The position numbers and the translations under genes are program-made. Under the pieces are notes generated by a model. That model searched no databases. It had not been told where the DNA came from and saw only the letters and a list, made by a program, of their open reading frames with translations. From NCBI GenBank assembly GCA_016705365.1, contig JADIYI010000006.1, positions 62,001-126,000 of the forward strand: a DNA stretch of 64,000 bases, given 5' to 3'. The DNA comes from Gammaproteobacteria bacterium (GTDB lineage: Bacteria > Pseudomonadota > Gammaproteobacteria > Pseudomonadales > UBA5518). Below are positions 51,925-60,656 of this stretch, piece by piece; within the stretch, counting starts at the first letter, position 1; each line of letters starts with the position of its first letter.

Positions 51925-53133
51925 ATGAACTACAAAGTCGCAGGAAAATTATTCGGGCTGGCGCTGTTTTCGCTGACCCTGGCCGCGATCGTGTACTACC
52001 CGGCGCTCGATGCCGCCGTGATCCGCCAGCCACCGCCACGGATCGAGCCCGTGCCGCACGCCAATCGGCAACCGGTGGTCGATGTGGTGTTCGTGCTCGA
52101 CACCACCGGCAGCATGGCGGGCCTGATCGAGACCGCCAGGGAAAAAATCTGGTCGATCGCCACCACGATGGCCGCCGCGCAACCCACGCCCGCGATCCGC
52201 ATCGGGCTGGTGGGTTTTCGCGATCGCGGCGATGCCTATATCACCAAGCGCGTCGAACTGTCCGGCGATCTCGATTCGGTGTATGCCGCGCTGATGGATT
52301 TCGCGGCCGACGGCGGCGGCGATGGCCCGGAGAGCGTCAACGCGGCACTCGACGAGGCGGTACGGCGGATGTCGTGGAGCCAGGCGGGCAATGCCTACAA
52401 GGTGATTTTCCTGGTTGGCGACGCACCGCCGCACATGGACTACCAGGACGAGGCGCAGTACCCGGAGATTCTCGTTGCGGCCGCGCAAAAAGGCATCGTC
52501 GTCAACACCATCCAGTGTGGCGACAGCGTCGCGACCGTGCAGCCGTGGACGCAGATCGCGAGTCTCGGCCACGGCGCATTCCTGCAGGTCGAGCAGGCCG
52601 GCGGCGCGGTTGCGATCAGCACCCCGTATGACGCGCAGATCGCCACGCTGTCGGCCCGGCTCGACGCGACGCGGCTCTACTACGGCAGCACCGAGGACAA
52701 GGCGAAGATGTCGGCGAAGATCGCCGCCACCGAGAAGCTGCACGATGGCGCCTCGGTGGCATCACGCGCGCGGCGCGGCGCCTTCAACGCCGCACCCGCC
52801 GGCAAGAGCAACTTCCTCGGCGACAAGGAACTGGTCAGTGCGGTGGCCGAAGGCAGCCTGAAGCTCGAGGAACTCGAGCATGATGCGTTGCCGGAAGCGC
52901 TGAAGCCGATGGCCCCCGCCGCGCAGCAAGCCTACATCGGGGAACTCGCAAGTGAGCGTCGGCAACTCGAGGGCGAGGTGCGCGATCTGGCCGCAGCGCG
53001 CAGCGAATTTCTCAGGAAGAAAGTCGAGCAGGCGGGAGGCGCAAAGGACTCGCTCGATCAGAAACTTTATGACACCGTCAGCCGCCAGGCGGCCGAAGCC
53101 GGGCTGGTATACACCGACGGTCCGGATTACTAG
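51925..53133 (+). CDS. Exported VWA-domain protein
   Basis: A 402-aa protein. An N-terminal hydrophobic segment (LFGLALFSLTLAAIVYYPAL) acts as signal or anchor, followed by a VWA domain with MIDAS motif VVFVLDTTGSMAGL near residue 55 and later conserved DGGGDGPESVNAALDEAV. The C-terminal ~130 residues are helical and charged. AAGGAG 6 nt upstream of ATG 51925 decides the start; an earlier ATG at 51901 overlaps the previous stop. The operon with PspA suggests a periplasmic membrane-stress function. Confidence 0.85.
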   Translation: MNYKVAGKLFGLALFSLTLAAIVYYPALDAAVIRQPPPRIEPVPHANRQPVVDVVFVLDTTGSMAGLIETAREKIWSIATTMAAAQPTPAIRIGLVGFRDRGDAYITKRVELSGDLDSVYAALMDFAADGGGDGPESVNAALDEAVRRMSWSQAGNAYKVIFLVGDAPPHMDYQDEAQYPEILVAAAQKGIVVNTIQCGDSVATVQPWTQIASLGHGAFLQVEQAGGAVAISTPYDAQIATLSARLDATRLYYGSTEDKAKMSAKIAATEKLHDGASVASRARRGAFNAAPAGKSNFLGDKELVSAVAEGSLKLEELEHDALPEALKPMAPAAQQAYIGELASERRQLEGEVRDLAAARSEFLRKKVEQAGGAKDSLDQKLYDTVSRQAAEAGLVYTDGPDY

Positions 53134-53166
53134 GAATCGGCAACGGGCCGGCCCGCAATCCGCGGG

Positions 53167-54171
53167 TCAGGCCGCCACCCACTCAGGGTATGGCAGTTTT
53201 TTCTTCCACAGGAACTCCGCGTTGAACAGCTTGCTGCGGTAGCGTGTTCCCGAGTCGCACAGGATCGTGACGATGGTGTGACCGGGGCCGAGCTCGCGCG
53301 CCAGCGCCACCGCACCGGCGATATTGATCCCCGAGGAACCGCCCACGCACACGCCCTCGTCTTTCAGCAGGCTGAAAATATACGGCAGCGCGTCGTCGTC
53401 GCTGACCTGGCAGCAGAAATCCGGCACCAGCCCCTCGAGGTTGCCCGGCACGAAACTGACGCCGATACCCTCGGCGATCGACTCGCCGCTGCTCACCAGC
53501 TCACCATGACGGAAGTGATTGAACAATGCCGAGCCCAGCGGATCGGCCAGACCGATCCTGACGTCGGGATGGTGTTCGCGCAGTGCCTGCGCCACACCCG
53601 ACAGCGTACCCCCGGTGCCGACTGCGCAGATGAAACCGTCGATCTCGCCCCCGGTCTGGTCCCAGATTTCCTGACCGGTGGTGTCATGATGAATCCGGCG
53701 GTTTGCCGGGTTGTCGAACTGGCGTGCCCAGATCGCGCCGTTCCGCTCGCGCGCGCTGCGGCCCGCCGCCACCTCGCGCGCGGTGTGGATGTAGTGCTGG
53801 CTGCTGGTGTGGGGAACCGAAGGCACCAGGATCAGCTCGGCGCCGAGCATTTCCAGCTGATCGATCTTTTCCTTGCTGGCGCTTTGCGGCATCACGATCA
53901 CGCTCTGATAGCCCAGCGCATTCGCAACCAGGGTCAGGCCGATACCGGTATTGCCCGCGGTTCCCTCCACGATTACCCCGCCCGGACGCAATTCGCCGCG
54001 CGCCTCGGCATCGCGGATGATGCCGAGCGCGGTACGGTCCTTGACCGAACCACCCGGATTCATGAACTCCGCCTTGCCGTAGATTTCGCAGCCGGTCAGC
54101 TCGGACACCCGGCGAAGATGAATGAGTGGCGTATTGCCGATGATGTCGGGAAGTCGCGTCTGTTTTGGCAT
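53167..54171 (-). CDS. Cysteine synthase-like PLP enzyme
   Basis: A 334-aa fold-type II PLP enzyme. The cofactor lysine is in MNPGGSVKDRTAL near residue 47, and EGTAGNTGIGLTLV binds substrate. Phosphate loop VGTGGTLSGVAQAL and GGSSGINIAGA follow. Closest to O-acetylserine sulfhydrylase (CysK/CysM) and cystathionine beta-synthase catalytic domains. The start at 54171 (MPKQTRLPDIIGNTPL) gives a standard N-terminus. It is not next to other Cys biosynthesis genes; the local sulfur-related genes lie ~10 kb away. Confidence 0.9.
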   Translation of the reverse strand: MPKQTRLPDIIGNTPLIHLRRVSELTGCEIYGKAEFMNPGGSVKDRTALGIIRDAEARGELRPGGVIVEGTAGNTGIGLTLVANALGYQSVIVMPQSASKEKIDQLEMLGAELILVPSVPHTSSQHYIHTAREVAAGRSARERNGAIWARQFDNPANRRIHHDTTGQEIWDQTGGEIDGFICAVGTGGTLSGVAQALREHHPDVRIGLADPLGSALFNHFRHGELVSSGESIAEGIGVSFVPGNLEGLVPDFCCQVSDDDALPYIFSLLKDEGVCVGGSSGINIAGAVALARELGPGHTIVTILCDSGTRYRSKLFNAEFLWKKKLPYPEWVAA

Positions 54172-54245
54172 GGGATCCTCGCGCAAATCAGTGAGTCAGA
54201 CTCGGAAAACACCCGCCACCTGCAGCGTCCATTCGATGTGCGCCC

Positions 54246-54262
54246 CGCCCGGGTACCGGGCG
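54246..54262. terminator. GC-rich palindrome downstream of the NhaD-type gene
   Basis: CGCCCGG-3nt-CCGGGCG lies 4 bp beyond the antiporter stop and before the cysteine-synthase start. There is no T run. It may slow or end minus-strand transcription, but evidence is limited to the stem itself. Confidence 0.3.
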
Positions 54263-54266
54263 TGCA

Positions 54267-55652
54267 TCAGTGCGCTGCCGGCTGCTGCTGCTGAAGCGGC
54301 GGTGCTTCGCAGCAGCCCGGCGGCATCACTCCCGCGTAGTCGCCGTTTACCAGCATGTGAACCCAGATACTCAGGCCGAAGCCCAGCGCAACCGCCGGCG
54401 TCCACTTCAGGTGCCCGAAGAAAGTGTACCGGCCGCGCGCCTGCCCCATCAACGCAACACCGGCGGCCGAACCGATCGACAGCAGGCTGCCACCGACCCC
54501 GGCGGTGAGCGTGACCAGCAGCCACTGCTGCACATCCATCTGCGGATTCATCTGCAGCACCGCGACCATTACCGGGATGTTGTCGATGACCGCCGACATC
54601 AGCCCGACCAGGATGTTTGCCACGGTCGGGCCCAACTCCACGAACAGGTAGCTGCTCAGCTGATCCAGGTAACCGATGAAGCCGAGCCCGCCCACGCACA
54701 TGATCACGCCAAAAAAGAAAAACAGCGTGTCCCACTCCGCGCGCGCCACCTCGCGAAAGCTGTCGAAGGCACCGATATCGCCGGCCTCGCCATAGCCCGC
54801 GCTATCGGTGGGGCTTGCGATGTGCGTGCGGCGCAGGTAATAGCCGAAAAATTTCAGATAGGCGAGGCCCGTCATCATGCCAAGAAACGGCGGCAGGTGC
54901 AGGAAGTTGTGAAAACACACCGCCGTGGTGATGGTCAGGAAGAACAGCGCGATGACACGCCGCGCACCGCGCTTCATGACCACGACCTCGTCACTGACCT
55001 CGGGGCGCTCCTTGCCGAGCGCGAGCGACATCAGCATCGCGGGCACCAGGTAATTCACCAGTGAGGGCAGCAGCAGCGCAAAGAAGCTCCAGAAATCGAC
55101 CAGTCCCTTTTGCCAGACCATCAGCGTGGTGATATCACCGAACGGACTGAACGCGCCGCCGGCATTTGCCGCGACCACGATATTGATGCACGACAGCGCC
55201 ACGAAACGCTCGTTGTTCTTGCCCACGGCCATCACCACCGCGCACATCACCAACGCGGTGGTGAGGTTGTCGATCACGGGCGACAGGAAAAAACTCGTGA
55301 TGCCGGTGATCCAGAACAGCTGGCGATAGGTGTAATGGCGGTTCACCAGCCAGGTGCGCAGGCTGTCGAATACATTGCGCTCGCTCATGGCGTTCACGTA
55401 GGTCATCGCCGCGAGCAGGAACAGAAACAGCTCGGCAAACTCCACCAGGAAATGACGCACTGCGGTCTCGGCCTCGTGCGGCATGCCCCGCTGCGCGTAC
55501 TCGAAGGCGATGATGGCCCAGATCATGCCGGCACCGAGCATCACGGGTTTCGATTTGCGCAGGTGGGTGAATTCCTCGCCGATCACGGCGACGTAGGCCA
55601 GGACAAAAGTGGCCAGCGCCGCAATTCCCACCCAGCTCGTGGTCAGGTCCAT
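54267..55652 (-). CDS. nhaD: NhaD-type Na+/H+ antiporter
   Basis: A 461-aa ion-transporter-superfamily protein with about twelve hydrophobic helices. Family-like segments include FFLSPVIDNLTTALVMCAVV, NIVVAANAGGAFSPFGDITT and LMSAVIDNIPVMVAVLQM; the paired conserved D-N-hydrophobic sites are the presumed ion-binding residues. NhaD exchangers expel Na+ or Li+ against H+ in alkaline or saline conditions, in keeping with an aquatic organism. The start at 55652 follows GGAGAG. It is a single-gene unit. Confidence 0.9.
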   Translation of the reverse strand: MDLTTSWVGIAALATFVLAYVAVIGEEFTHLRKSKPVMLGAGMIWAIIAFEYAQRGMPHEAETAVRHFLVEFAELFLFLLAAMTYVNAMSERNVFDSLRTWLVNRHYTYRQLFWITGITSFFLSPVIDNLTTALVMCAVVMAVGKNNERFVALSCINIVVAANAGGAFSPFGDITTLMVWQKGLVDFWSFFALLLPSLVNYLVPAMLMSLALGKERPEVSDEVVVMKRGARRVIALFFLTITTAVCFHNFLHLPPFLGMMTGLAYLKFFGYYLRRTHIASPTDSAGYGEAGDIGAFDSFREVARAEWDTLFFFFGVIMCVGGLGFIGYLDQLSSYLFVELGPTVANILVGLMSAVIDNIPVMVAVLQMNPQMDVQQWLLVTLTAGVGGSLLSIGSAAGVALMGQARGRYTFFGHLKWTPAVALGFGLSIWVHMLVNGDYAGVMPPGCCEAPPLQQQQPAAH

Positions 55653-56009
55653 GCTCTCTCCTCGTTTCGCTGTCGTTGTAGCCGATGAAAAGCGCAGTAC
55701 GCAACGCCAGCACGGGTTTCCACGGATCGGCCTGAAGCCCGGGTAGCGATGCCATTACCAGGGCCAACCCGCGGTCAAGCGAGGCATTATCCCGCTTTTT
55801 GGCGCTCAGCAGGACGGGAAAAAGTCGCCCTGTGCCTGTCCTCCATCTGCCATCGGAATGCGACCGGTGTCTCATCCCGGACCTCGATGCCCTCGCGATG
55901 CGTCCACCGCGGGTGATCGCTGGACTATAGTTGGATCGAATCTACTGCCCGTGCTTGCATCGCCTCTGCGGTGCACCCGCGAGCAGCGCACGCGTCGAGG
56001 AAACACGCC
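55653..56009. other. 357-bp divergent intergenic region
   Basis: It separates the minus-strand nhaD-type gene from the plus-strand CAP-RTX gene. No supported coding sequence, RNA or strong hairpin is seen. Promoters for both directions should lie here; no near-consensus pair stands out. Confidence 0.5.
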
Positions 56010-57713
56010 ATGCCAGCAACAGCCTCCGAACAACTGTTCCTCGAGCTGATCAATTCGGCGCGGCTCGATCCACTCGGCAACGCCGCACGCTATATCAGCG
56101 ATTACGCACCCCTGACGTCGGGCAATTCCGATATCCAGTCGGCACTGAATTATTTCGGTGTGAACGGCAGTCTCCTGCTGCAGCAGTTTTCCGCGCTGGT
56201 GCCGGTGCAGCCACTGGCCTTCAACGATGCCCTCGCGGCGGCGGCGCGGGCGCACAACGTCGCGATGATCAACGCCGACACGCAGTCGCACCAGCTGCCC
56301 GGTGAGGCATCGTTCGGGGCGCGCCTGCAGGCGCAGGGATACAGCTACAGCTCTGCCGGGGAGAACGTGTACGCCTACGCGGACAGCGAGTTGTACGGCC
56401 ACGCGGGCTTCATGGTCGACTGGGGCGGCAGCGCCGCCAGCGGTGGCATGCAGTCCCCGGCCGGTCATCGCCAGAACATCATGAGCGCGAGCTTTCGCGA
56501 GATCGGCGTCGGCGTCACGCTCGAGAACAGCGGCGCCACGAGTGTCGGTCCGATGGTGGTCACCCAGGACCTCGGCGTGCGCCAGAACTCGAACAGCTTC
56601 AGCCTGGTGCTAGGCGTCAGCTACAACGATGCCGACGACAACGCGTTCTACTCGGTCGGGGAAGGCGTGGCGGGGCTGAATGTCGCGCTCGGCGCCACCA
56701 GCACCACCACCAGCGCCGGTGGCGGCTATACCCTGGAGCTCAACGCAACCGGGCTGCAGACGCTGCGCTTCAGCGGTGGCGAGCTTTCTTCCGCGGTCGA
56801 TGTGAGCCTCAACCTGGTGAACGGGAAGAACTACAAGATCGACGTGATCGATGCGCACACCTTGCAGACATCGGTTTCCGCCACGGTCTCCGGCCCGATC
56901 AGCGTGATCAACGCGCTCGGGCTGAGCGGTTTGTCATTGACCGCCACCAGCGGCAGCCAGACGATCAACGGCAGCGCGGGCAACGACACCCTGAATGGCG
57001 GTGCGGGCAACGACACCCTGTTCGGCGGCGCCGGCAATGACAGCCTGCGCGGCGGCAGCGGCAGCGATACCCTGCACGGTGGCAACGGCAACGACACCTA
57101 CGTGGTGACACGAGGCGACACCCTGATCGAAGCCGGAGCTGCGGGAATCGACACCGTGCGCAGCGCGGTCAGCTGGAAACTCGGCGCCAATCTCGAACAC
57201 CTGAGCCTGGTCGGTGCGAACGCAGTGAACGCAACCGGCAATGCCGCGGCCAATCACCTCACCGGCAACAATGCCGCCAATGTGCTGAACGGTTACGCCG
57301 GCGCGGATTCATTGCGTGGTCTCGCAGGCAACGATGTGCTGAATGGCGCGCTGGGAAATGACACCCTCAGCGGTGGTGGCGGCGAGGACACCTTCGTATT
57401 CGCCCACGCGCTCTCGCCAGCCAATGTCGACACCATCAGGGATTTCAGCAGCAGCATCGACCGCATCCGTCTCGATGACGATGTGTTCAGCGCATTGACC
57501 GCGGGCACGGCGCTGAGTGCCGAGCAGTTCCACTCGGGCGCGGGCGCCACCGCGGCCCACGATGCGAGCGACCGTATCGTCTACGACACCGCATCGGGCG
57601 CGCTCTATTACGATGCCGACGGGATCGACGGGGCCGCTGCCATCAGGTTTGCGATCCTCGGCACGGCCTCGCATCCCGCGCTGGCGGCCAGCGATTTCGT
57701 GGTGGTCGGCTGA
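56010..57713 (+). CDS. CAP (SCP/PR1)-domain exoprotein with RTX calcium-binding repeats
   Basis: A 567-aa protein. The N-terminal ~190 residues form a CAP domain: FLELINSARLDPLGNAARY, AHNVAMINADTQSH, SSAGENVYAYADS and GHRQNIMSASFREIGVGV, including the His and Glu cavity residues. A beta-rich linker follows. RTX nonapeptide blocks (GGAGNDTLxG) occur at roughly residues 325-360 and 430-460. There is no N-terminal signal peptide; the C-terminal segment suits type I secretion. GAGG precedes ATG 56010. CAP proteins can be proteases, lipid binders or adhesins, and no transporter genes are nearby. Confidence 0.9.
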   Translation: MPATASEQLFLELINSARLDPLGNAARYISDYAPLTSGNSDIQSALNYFGVNGSLLLQQFSALVPVQPLAFNDALAAAARAHNVAMINADTQSHQLPGEASFGARLQAQGYSYSSAGENVYAYADSELYGHAGFMVDWGGSAASGGMQSPAGHRQNIMSASFREIGVGVTLENSGATSVGPMVVTQDLGVRQNSNSFSLVLGVSYNDADDNAFYSVGEGVAGLNVALGATSTTTSAGGGYTLELNATGLQTLRFSGGELSSAVDVSLNLVNGKNYKIDVIDAHTLQTSVSATVSGPISVINALGLSGLSLTATSGSQTINGSAGNDTLNGGAGNDTLFGGAGNDSLRGGSGSDTLHGGNGNDTYVVTRGDTLIEAGAAGIDTVRSAVSWKLGANLEHLSLVGANAVNATGNAAANHLTGNNAANVLNGYAGADSLRGLAGNDVLNGALGNDTLSGGGGEDTFVFAHALSPANVDTIRDFSSSIDRIRLDDDVFSALTAGTALSAEQFHSGAGATAAHDASDRIVYDTASGALYYDADGIDGAAAIRFAILGTASHPALAASDFVVVG

Positions 57714-57740
57714 GCACGGTGGCGCGCTCGAGGCGCGACC

Positions 57741-59180
57741 TCAGCCCGCTCGCGTCCTGAGGAGTGCCCGCTTTTTCAGCGCGCGGATCTCGCACCGGAA
57801 GCCGTCCGCGATCGACTCGATATCGGGCACCATGCGCTTGCAGCCCATCGCACCCAGGCACAGCCGGCCCGCGCTGCTCATGACCGTGAGATTCAGCCCG
57901 GAGTTGAGCTGCACCGGACCGAATGGATAGAGGCGCAGCACCCGCGCGCCGGCACAATAGAGCGGTTTTTGCGGGCCCGGCAGGTTCGAGATCACCAGGT
58001 TCCACAACGGTGGCAGTTGCTCGCCGAGGTGACTGCGCGAGTACAGCTCGATCACCTGGGTGAGCAGCCACGGCACCGTGATGCTGGTCAGCAGATCGGT
58101 GGCCTGGCGAAACACATCGCCCTTGCCGTGGCCGTGACGCTCCTTCGCGCGAGCGGTCTGCGCATGGATCGCGAGCAGGCGCTGCACCGGATCGGCGTCC
58201 TGCAGCGCAAGCTCGGCGAAAATCATCGACACCCGGTTGCCGGCATCGTCAGCGCCGGCAGCGGCACTGCGCACGGTCACCGGCACGCTGGCGATCAACG
58301 CTCGTTCCGGCAAGCCCCCGTGCCCGAGCAACCAGTCGCGCAGCGCACCGCCGCAGGCCGCGAGCACCACGTCATTGACGGTCGTGCCGAACGCATTCCT
58401 GATCGCTTTCACGTCGGCGAATGCCACGTCCGCCATCGCCACGCTGCGCTGGCGCGACAGCGCGCCGTTGAACGGCGTCGGCGGCGCCTCGAACAGGCCG
58501 GCTGAGTGCGCACCGGCATCCAGCTGCAGCCCCGGCTCGCCGCTGCCCGCATCCCTGCTGCGCAGCAAGGTGGCGCCGATATCGGCAAGCGCACGCCATG
58601 CGCTGAATGGTTTGGCCGCGAGCGCGCGCGAGGTATCCAATGCGAACCATGCCAGCGAGGGCGGCTGGTCGGGCGTCCACTCGCGCTCCGGCACCACACG
58701 GCGATGTCCGCGCGGCGCGAGATCGAGCAGGGTATTCATCATCGCCACCAGCCGCCCGCCGTCCATCGCCGCATGATGCACTTTCACCACCAGCGCGACA
58801 TTGCCGTCACTCAAACCCTCCACCAGGTGCATCTCCCACAGCGGCAGCGAGCGATCGAGCAGGCGCCCCGCCACTTCGCCGACGAATTCGGCGAGCTCGC
58901 GTCGGCCACCGGGCGCGGGAAGGGCCGCGCGGTGCAGGTGGTTGTCGAGCGAAAAATCGGGATCCTCCAGCCAGTGCGGATCGCCGAGGCGCAGCGGACC
59001 CTCGACCAGGCGACGGCGAAACGGCGCGACCAGGTGAATGCGCTTCCCGATATCGCGGCGCAAGCCGGCGAAGAGCGAACGCGCCGGTCGTTCGAGGATC
59101 AGCACGCCCATGGTGTGCATCGGCATCTCGGGAGTCTCGGCGTAGAGCATCCCGGCATCGAGGCTGGATACGCGCTGCAT
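57741..59180 (-). CDS. Wax ester synthase/diacylglycerol acyltransferase (WS/DGAT)
   Basis: A 479-aa acyltransferase with the catalytic HHxxxDG motif, VVKVHHAAMDGGRLV near residue 132, the N-terminal segment MQRVSSLDAGMLYAETPEMP, and conserved SNLPGPQKPLYCAGA near the C-terminus. Such enzymes esterify acyl-CoA with a fatty alcohol or diacylglycerol to form storage lipid. The ATG at 59180 overlaps the SDR stop in TGATG, so it is coupled to that gene. Upstream codons are out of family. Confidence 0.93.
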   Translation of the reverse strand: MQRVSSLDAGMLYAETPEMPMHTMGVLILERPARSLFAGLRRDIGKRIHLVAPFRRRLVEGPLRLGDPHWLEDPDFSLDNHLHRAALPAPGGRRELAEFVGEVAGRLLDRSLPLWEMHLVEGLSDGNVALVVKVHHAAMDGGRLVAMMNTLLDLAPRGHRRVVPEREWTPDQPPSLAWFALDTSRALAAKPFSAWRALADIGATLLRSRDAGSGEPGLQLDAGAHSAGLFEAPPTPFNGALSRQRSVAMADVAFADVKAIRNAFGTTVNDVVLAACGGALRDWLLGHGGLPERALIASVPVTVRSAAAGADDAGNRVSMIFAELALQDADPVQRLLAIHAQTARAKERHGHGKGDVFRQATDLLTSITVPWLLTQVIELYSRSHLGEQLPPLWNLVISNLPGPQKPLYCAGARVLRLYPFGPVQLNSGLNLTVMSSAGRLCLGAMGCKRMVPDIESIADGFRCEIRALKKRALLRTRAG

Positions 59181-60016
59181 CAGCGTGGCTTCAGTGCCAG
59201 GCGCAGCAGCGCATCGAGTGCGCGCTGTGGCAGTCGGTTGAGCACGACCCGCTGCGGATCGGGCTTCACCGAATAGGCGATCCGCGGGCACGTCGCGCTG
59301 AGCGCCGTGTGCACCACCTGCGCCAGCACCTCCGGCGGGTGCGCCTTGGCCTGCTCCTTGATCGTCGCCTGCCCGATATTGCCGAGCAGGTCCCCGAAGT
59401 ATTTCGAGGCCTGCGCGGCGCGCGCGAAATTCCGCTCGATGCTGCTGACCATCGCGGTACGAAAAGGACCCGGCTGGATCTTGATCACCGGCACCCCGAG
59501 AAACATCAATTCACGGCGCAGCGCATCGGAATAGGCCTCTATCGCGTGCTTGCTCATCGCGTAGATGCCATTGAACGGCATCGCGCTCTGCCAACCGGTT
59601 TCGGAACTGATGTTGACGATGCGCCCCTTGCGCGCCAGCAACAACGGGAACAGGGCATGGTTGACCCGCACCGTACCCATCACGTTGACGTCGAGCACAT
59701 GGCGAATCGTTTCGGGATCGACCTCGATCACCGAGCCGACCTCGAGTATGCCGGCAAAATTGACGATGCCATCCAGGCCCTCGCACGAGCGCGCCACCTG
59801 CGCCACTGCCGCGTCCACGCTCGCCTGTGCAGTGACGTCGAGCACCAGCGTGGTGATGTTTTCCTCGCCGCCCAGTTCGCGCAACGCAGCCTCGGCGAAA
59901 TCGGCCGCGAACACCTGCCAGTTGCGCGCGGCAAGATAACGCGCCGTCGCACCGCCCAAGCCACCGCCGGCGCCGGTAATGAATACGCTGCGCCTGGAAT
60001 CCGGACCGCGGGACAT
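59180..60016 (-). CDS. Short-chain dehydrogenase/reductase
   Basis: A 278-aa classical SDR. The cofactor motif is VFITGAGGGLGGATARYLA, NFAG stands for NNAG in VNFAGILEV, Ser is in VNISSETGW, and the catalytic Tyr-Lys in YAMSKHA. It overlaps the WS/DGAT gene by one base and is first in the pair. It may supply or oxidise an alcohol or ketone for wax-ester formation, as an inference from coupling. Confidence 0.88.
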   Translation of the reverse strand: MSRGPDSRRSVFITGAGGGLGGATARYLAARNWQVFAADFAEAALRELGGEENITTLVLDVTAQASVDAAVAQVARSCEGLDGIVNFAGILEVGSVIEVDPETIRHVLDVNVMGTVRVNHALFPLLLARKGRIVNISSETGWQSAMPFNGIYAMSKHAIEAYSDALRRELMFLGVPVIKIQPGPFRTAMVSSIERNFARAAQASKYFGDLLGNIGQATIKEQAKAHPPEVLAQVVHTALSATCPRIAYSVKPDPQRVVLNRLPQRALDALLRLALKPR

Positions 60017-60197
60017 CGTTCAACTCCTGATTGGAACGCCTGCAGGCAATGCTACGCGCCCGGGAGCCCGGCGATCATTGCCATACATCATCAAATCGGC
60101 GAATAACCATGCAGCGGCGTTGCCCACCTGTGCCTTGAACCGGCAGGCACAGGACAGTCCTCGCGATCGCGATCAGCCTCGCCGCCACCATCCGCAG

Positions 60198-60566
60198 TCA
60201 TCGTTCGTAATCCCAGATACCGTCATTGTCCAGATCGCGGTCGATGCCGCCGGCATCGTGGTCCCATATGCCGTCGTTGTCGAGATCCCGGTCGATGCCA
60301 CCGGCATCGTGATCCCAGGTGCCGTCGTTGTCGCGGTCACGGTCGATGCCGCCCATATCGGCATCCCACACGCCATCGTTGTCGAGATCACGGTCTGTTC
60401 CACCCACGTCCGCGTCCCACACCCCGTCATTGTCTCGGTCGCGATCGATGCCACCGCGGTCGGCATCCCACACGCCATCGTTGTCGCGGTCGCGATCGAT
60501 GCCCTGCGCCTGCGCTGTCGCGAGCCAAAACAAAGCCATCAGCGCGAATACCGTCCTCACGCCCAT
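60198..60566 (-). CDS. Exported Asp-repeat protein (six units), paralogue of 27392-27550
   Basis: A 122-aa protein. The signal peptide MGVRTVFALMALFWLATAQA is followed by five exact 17-residue units and a shortened sixth, of the form DRDxDNDGVWDADRGGI. DxDxDG loops suggest calcium-binding repeats of the thrombospondin type 3/dockerin style. It is very acidic, lacks any enzyme domain, and probably sits in the periplasm or outside. ATG 60566 is fixed by the signal peptide. Repeat number is six here but two in the paralogue 33 kb away. Confidence 0.8.
   Translation of the reverse strand: MGVRTVFALMALFWLATAQAQGIDRDRDNDGVWDADRGGIDRDRDNDGVWDADVGGTDRDLDNDGVWDADMGGIDRDRDNDGTWDHDAGGIDRDLDNDGIWDHDAGGIDRDLDNDGIWDYER
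60201..60497 (-). repeat. In-frame 51-bp tandem repeats (17 aa per unit)
   Basis: Five full 51-bp units and one partial unit encode the DRDxDNDG repeats. The units are nearly identical, so recent expansion or ongoing copy-number change is likely. The frame is kept because the period is divisible by three. Confidence 0.85.
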
Positions 60567-60656
60567 GCCCTGCTCCCCCTCTTCCCGTGCTTTGAATTCG
60601 CCTGCAACAGGCACATTGCCGGCCGCTGCCTGCTGACACGCCGATGCTGCGCCAGC

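Noticed and set aside
60201..60497. Tandem repeats as a CRISPR array
   Set aside because: The 51-bp periodicity is in-frame coding repeat without distinct spacers, and no cas genes are present. The same holds for 26871-27272.
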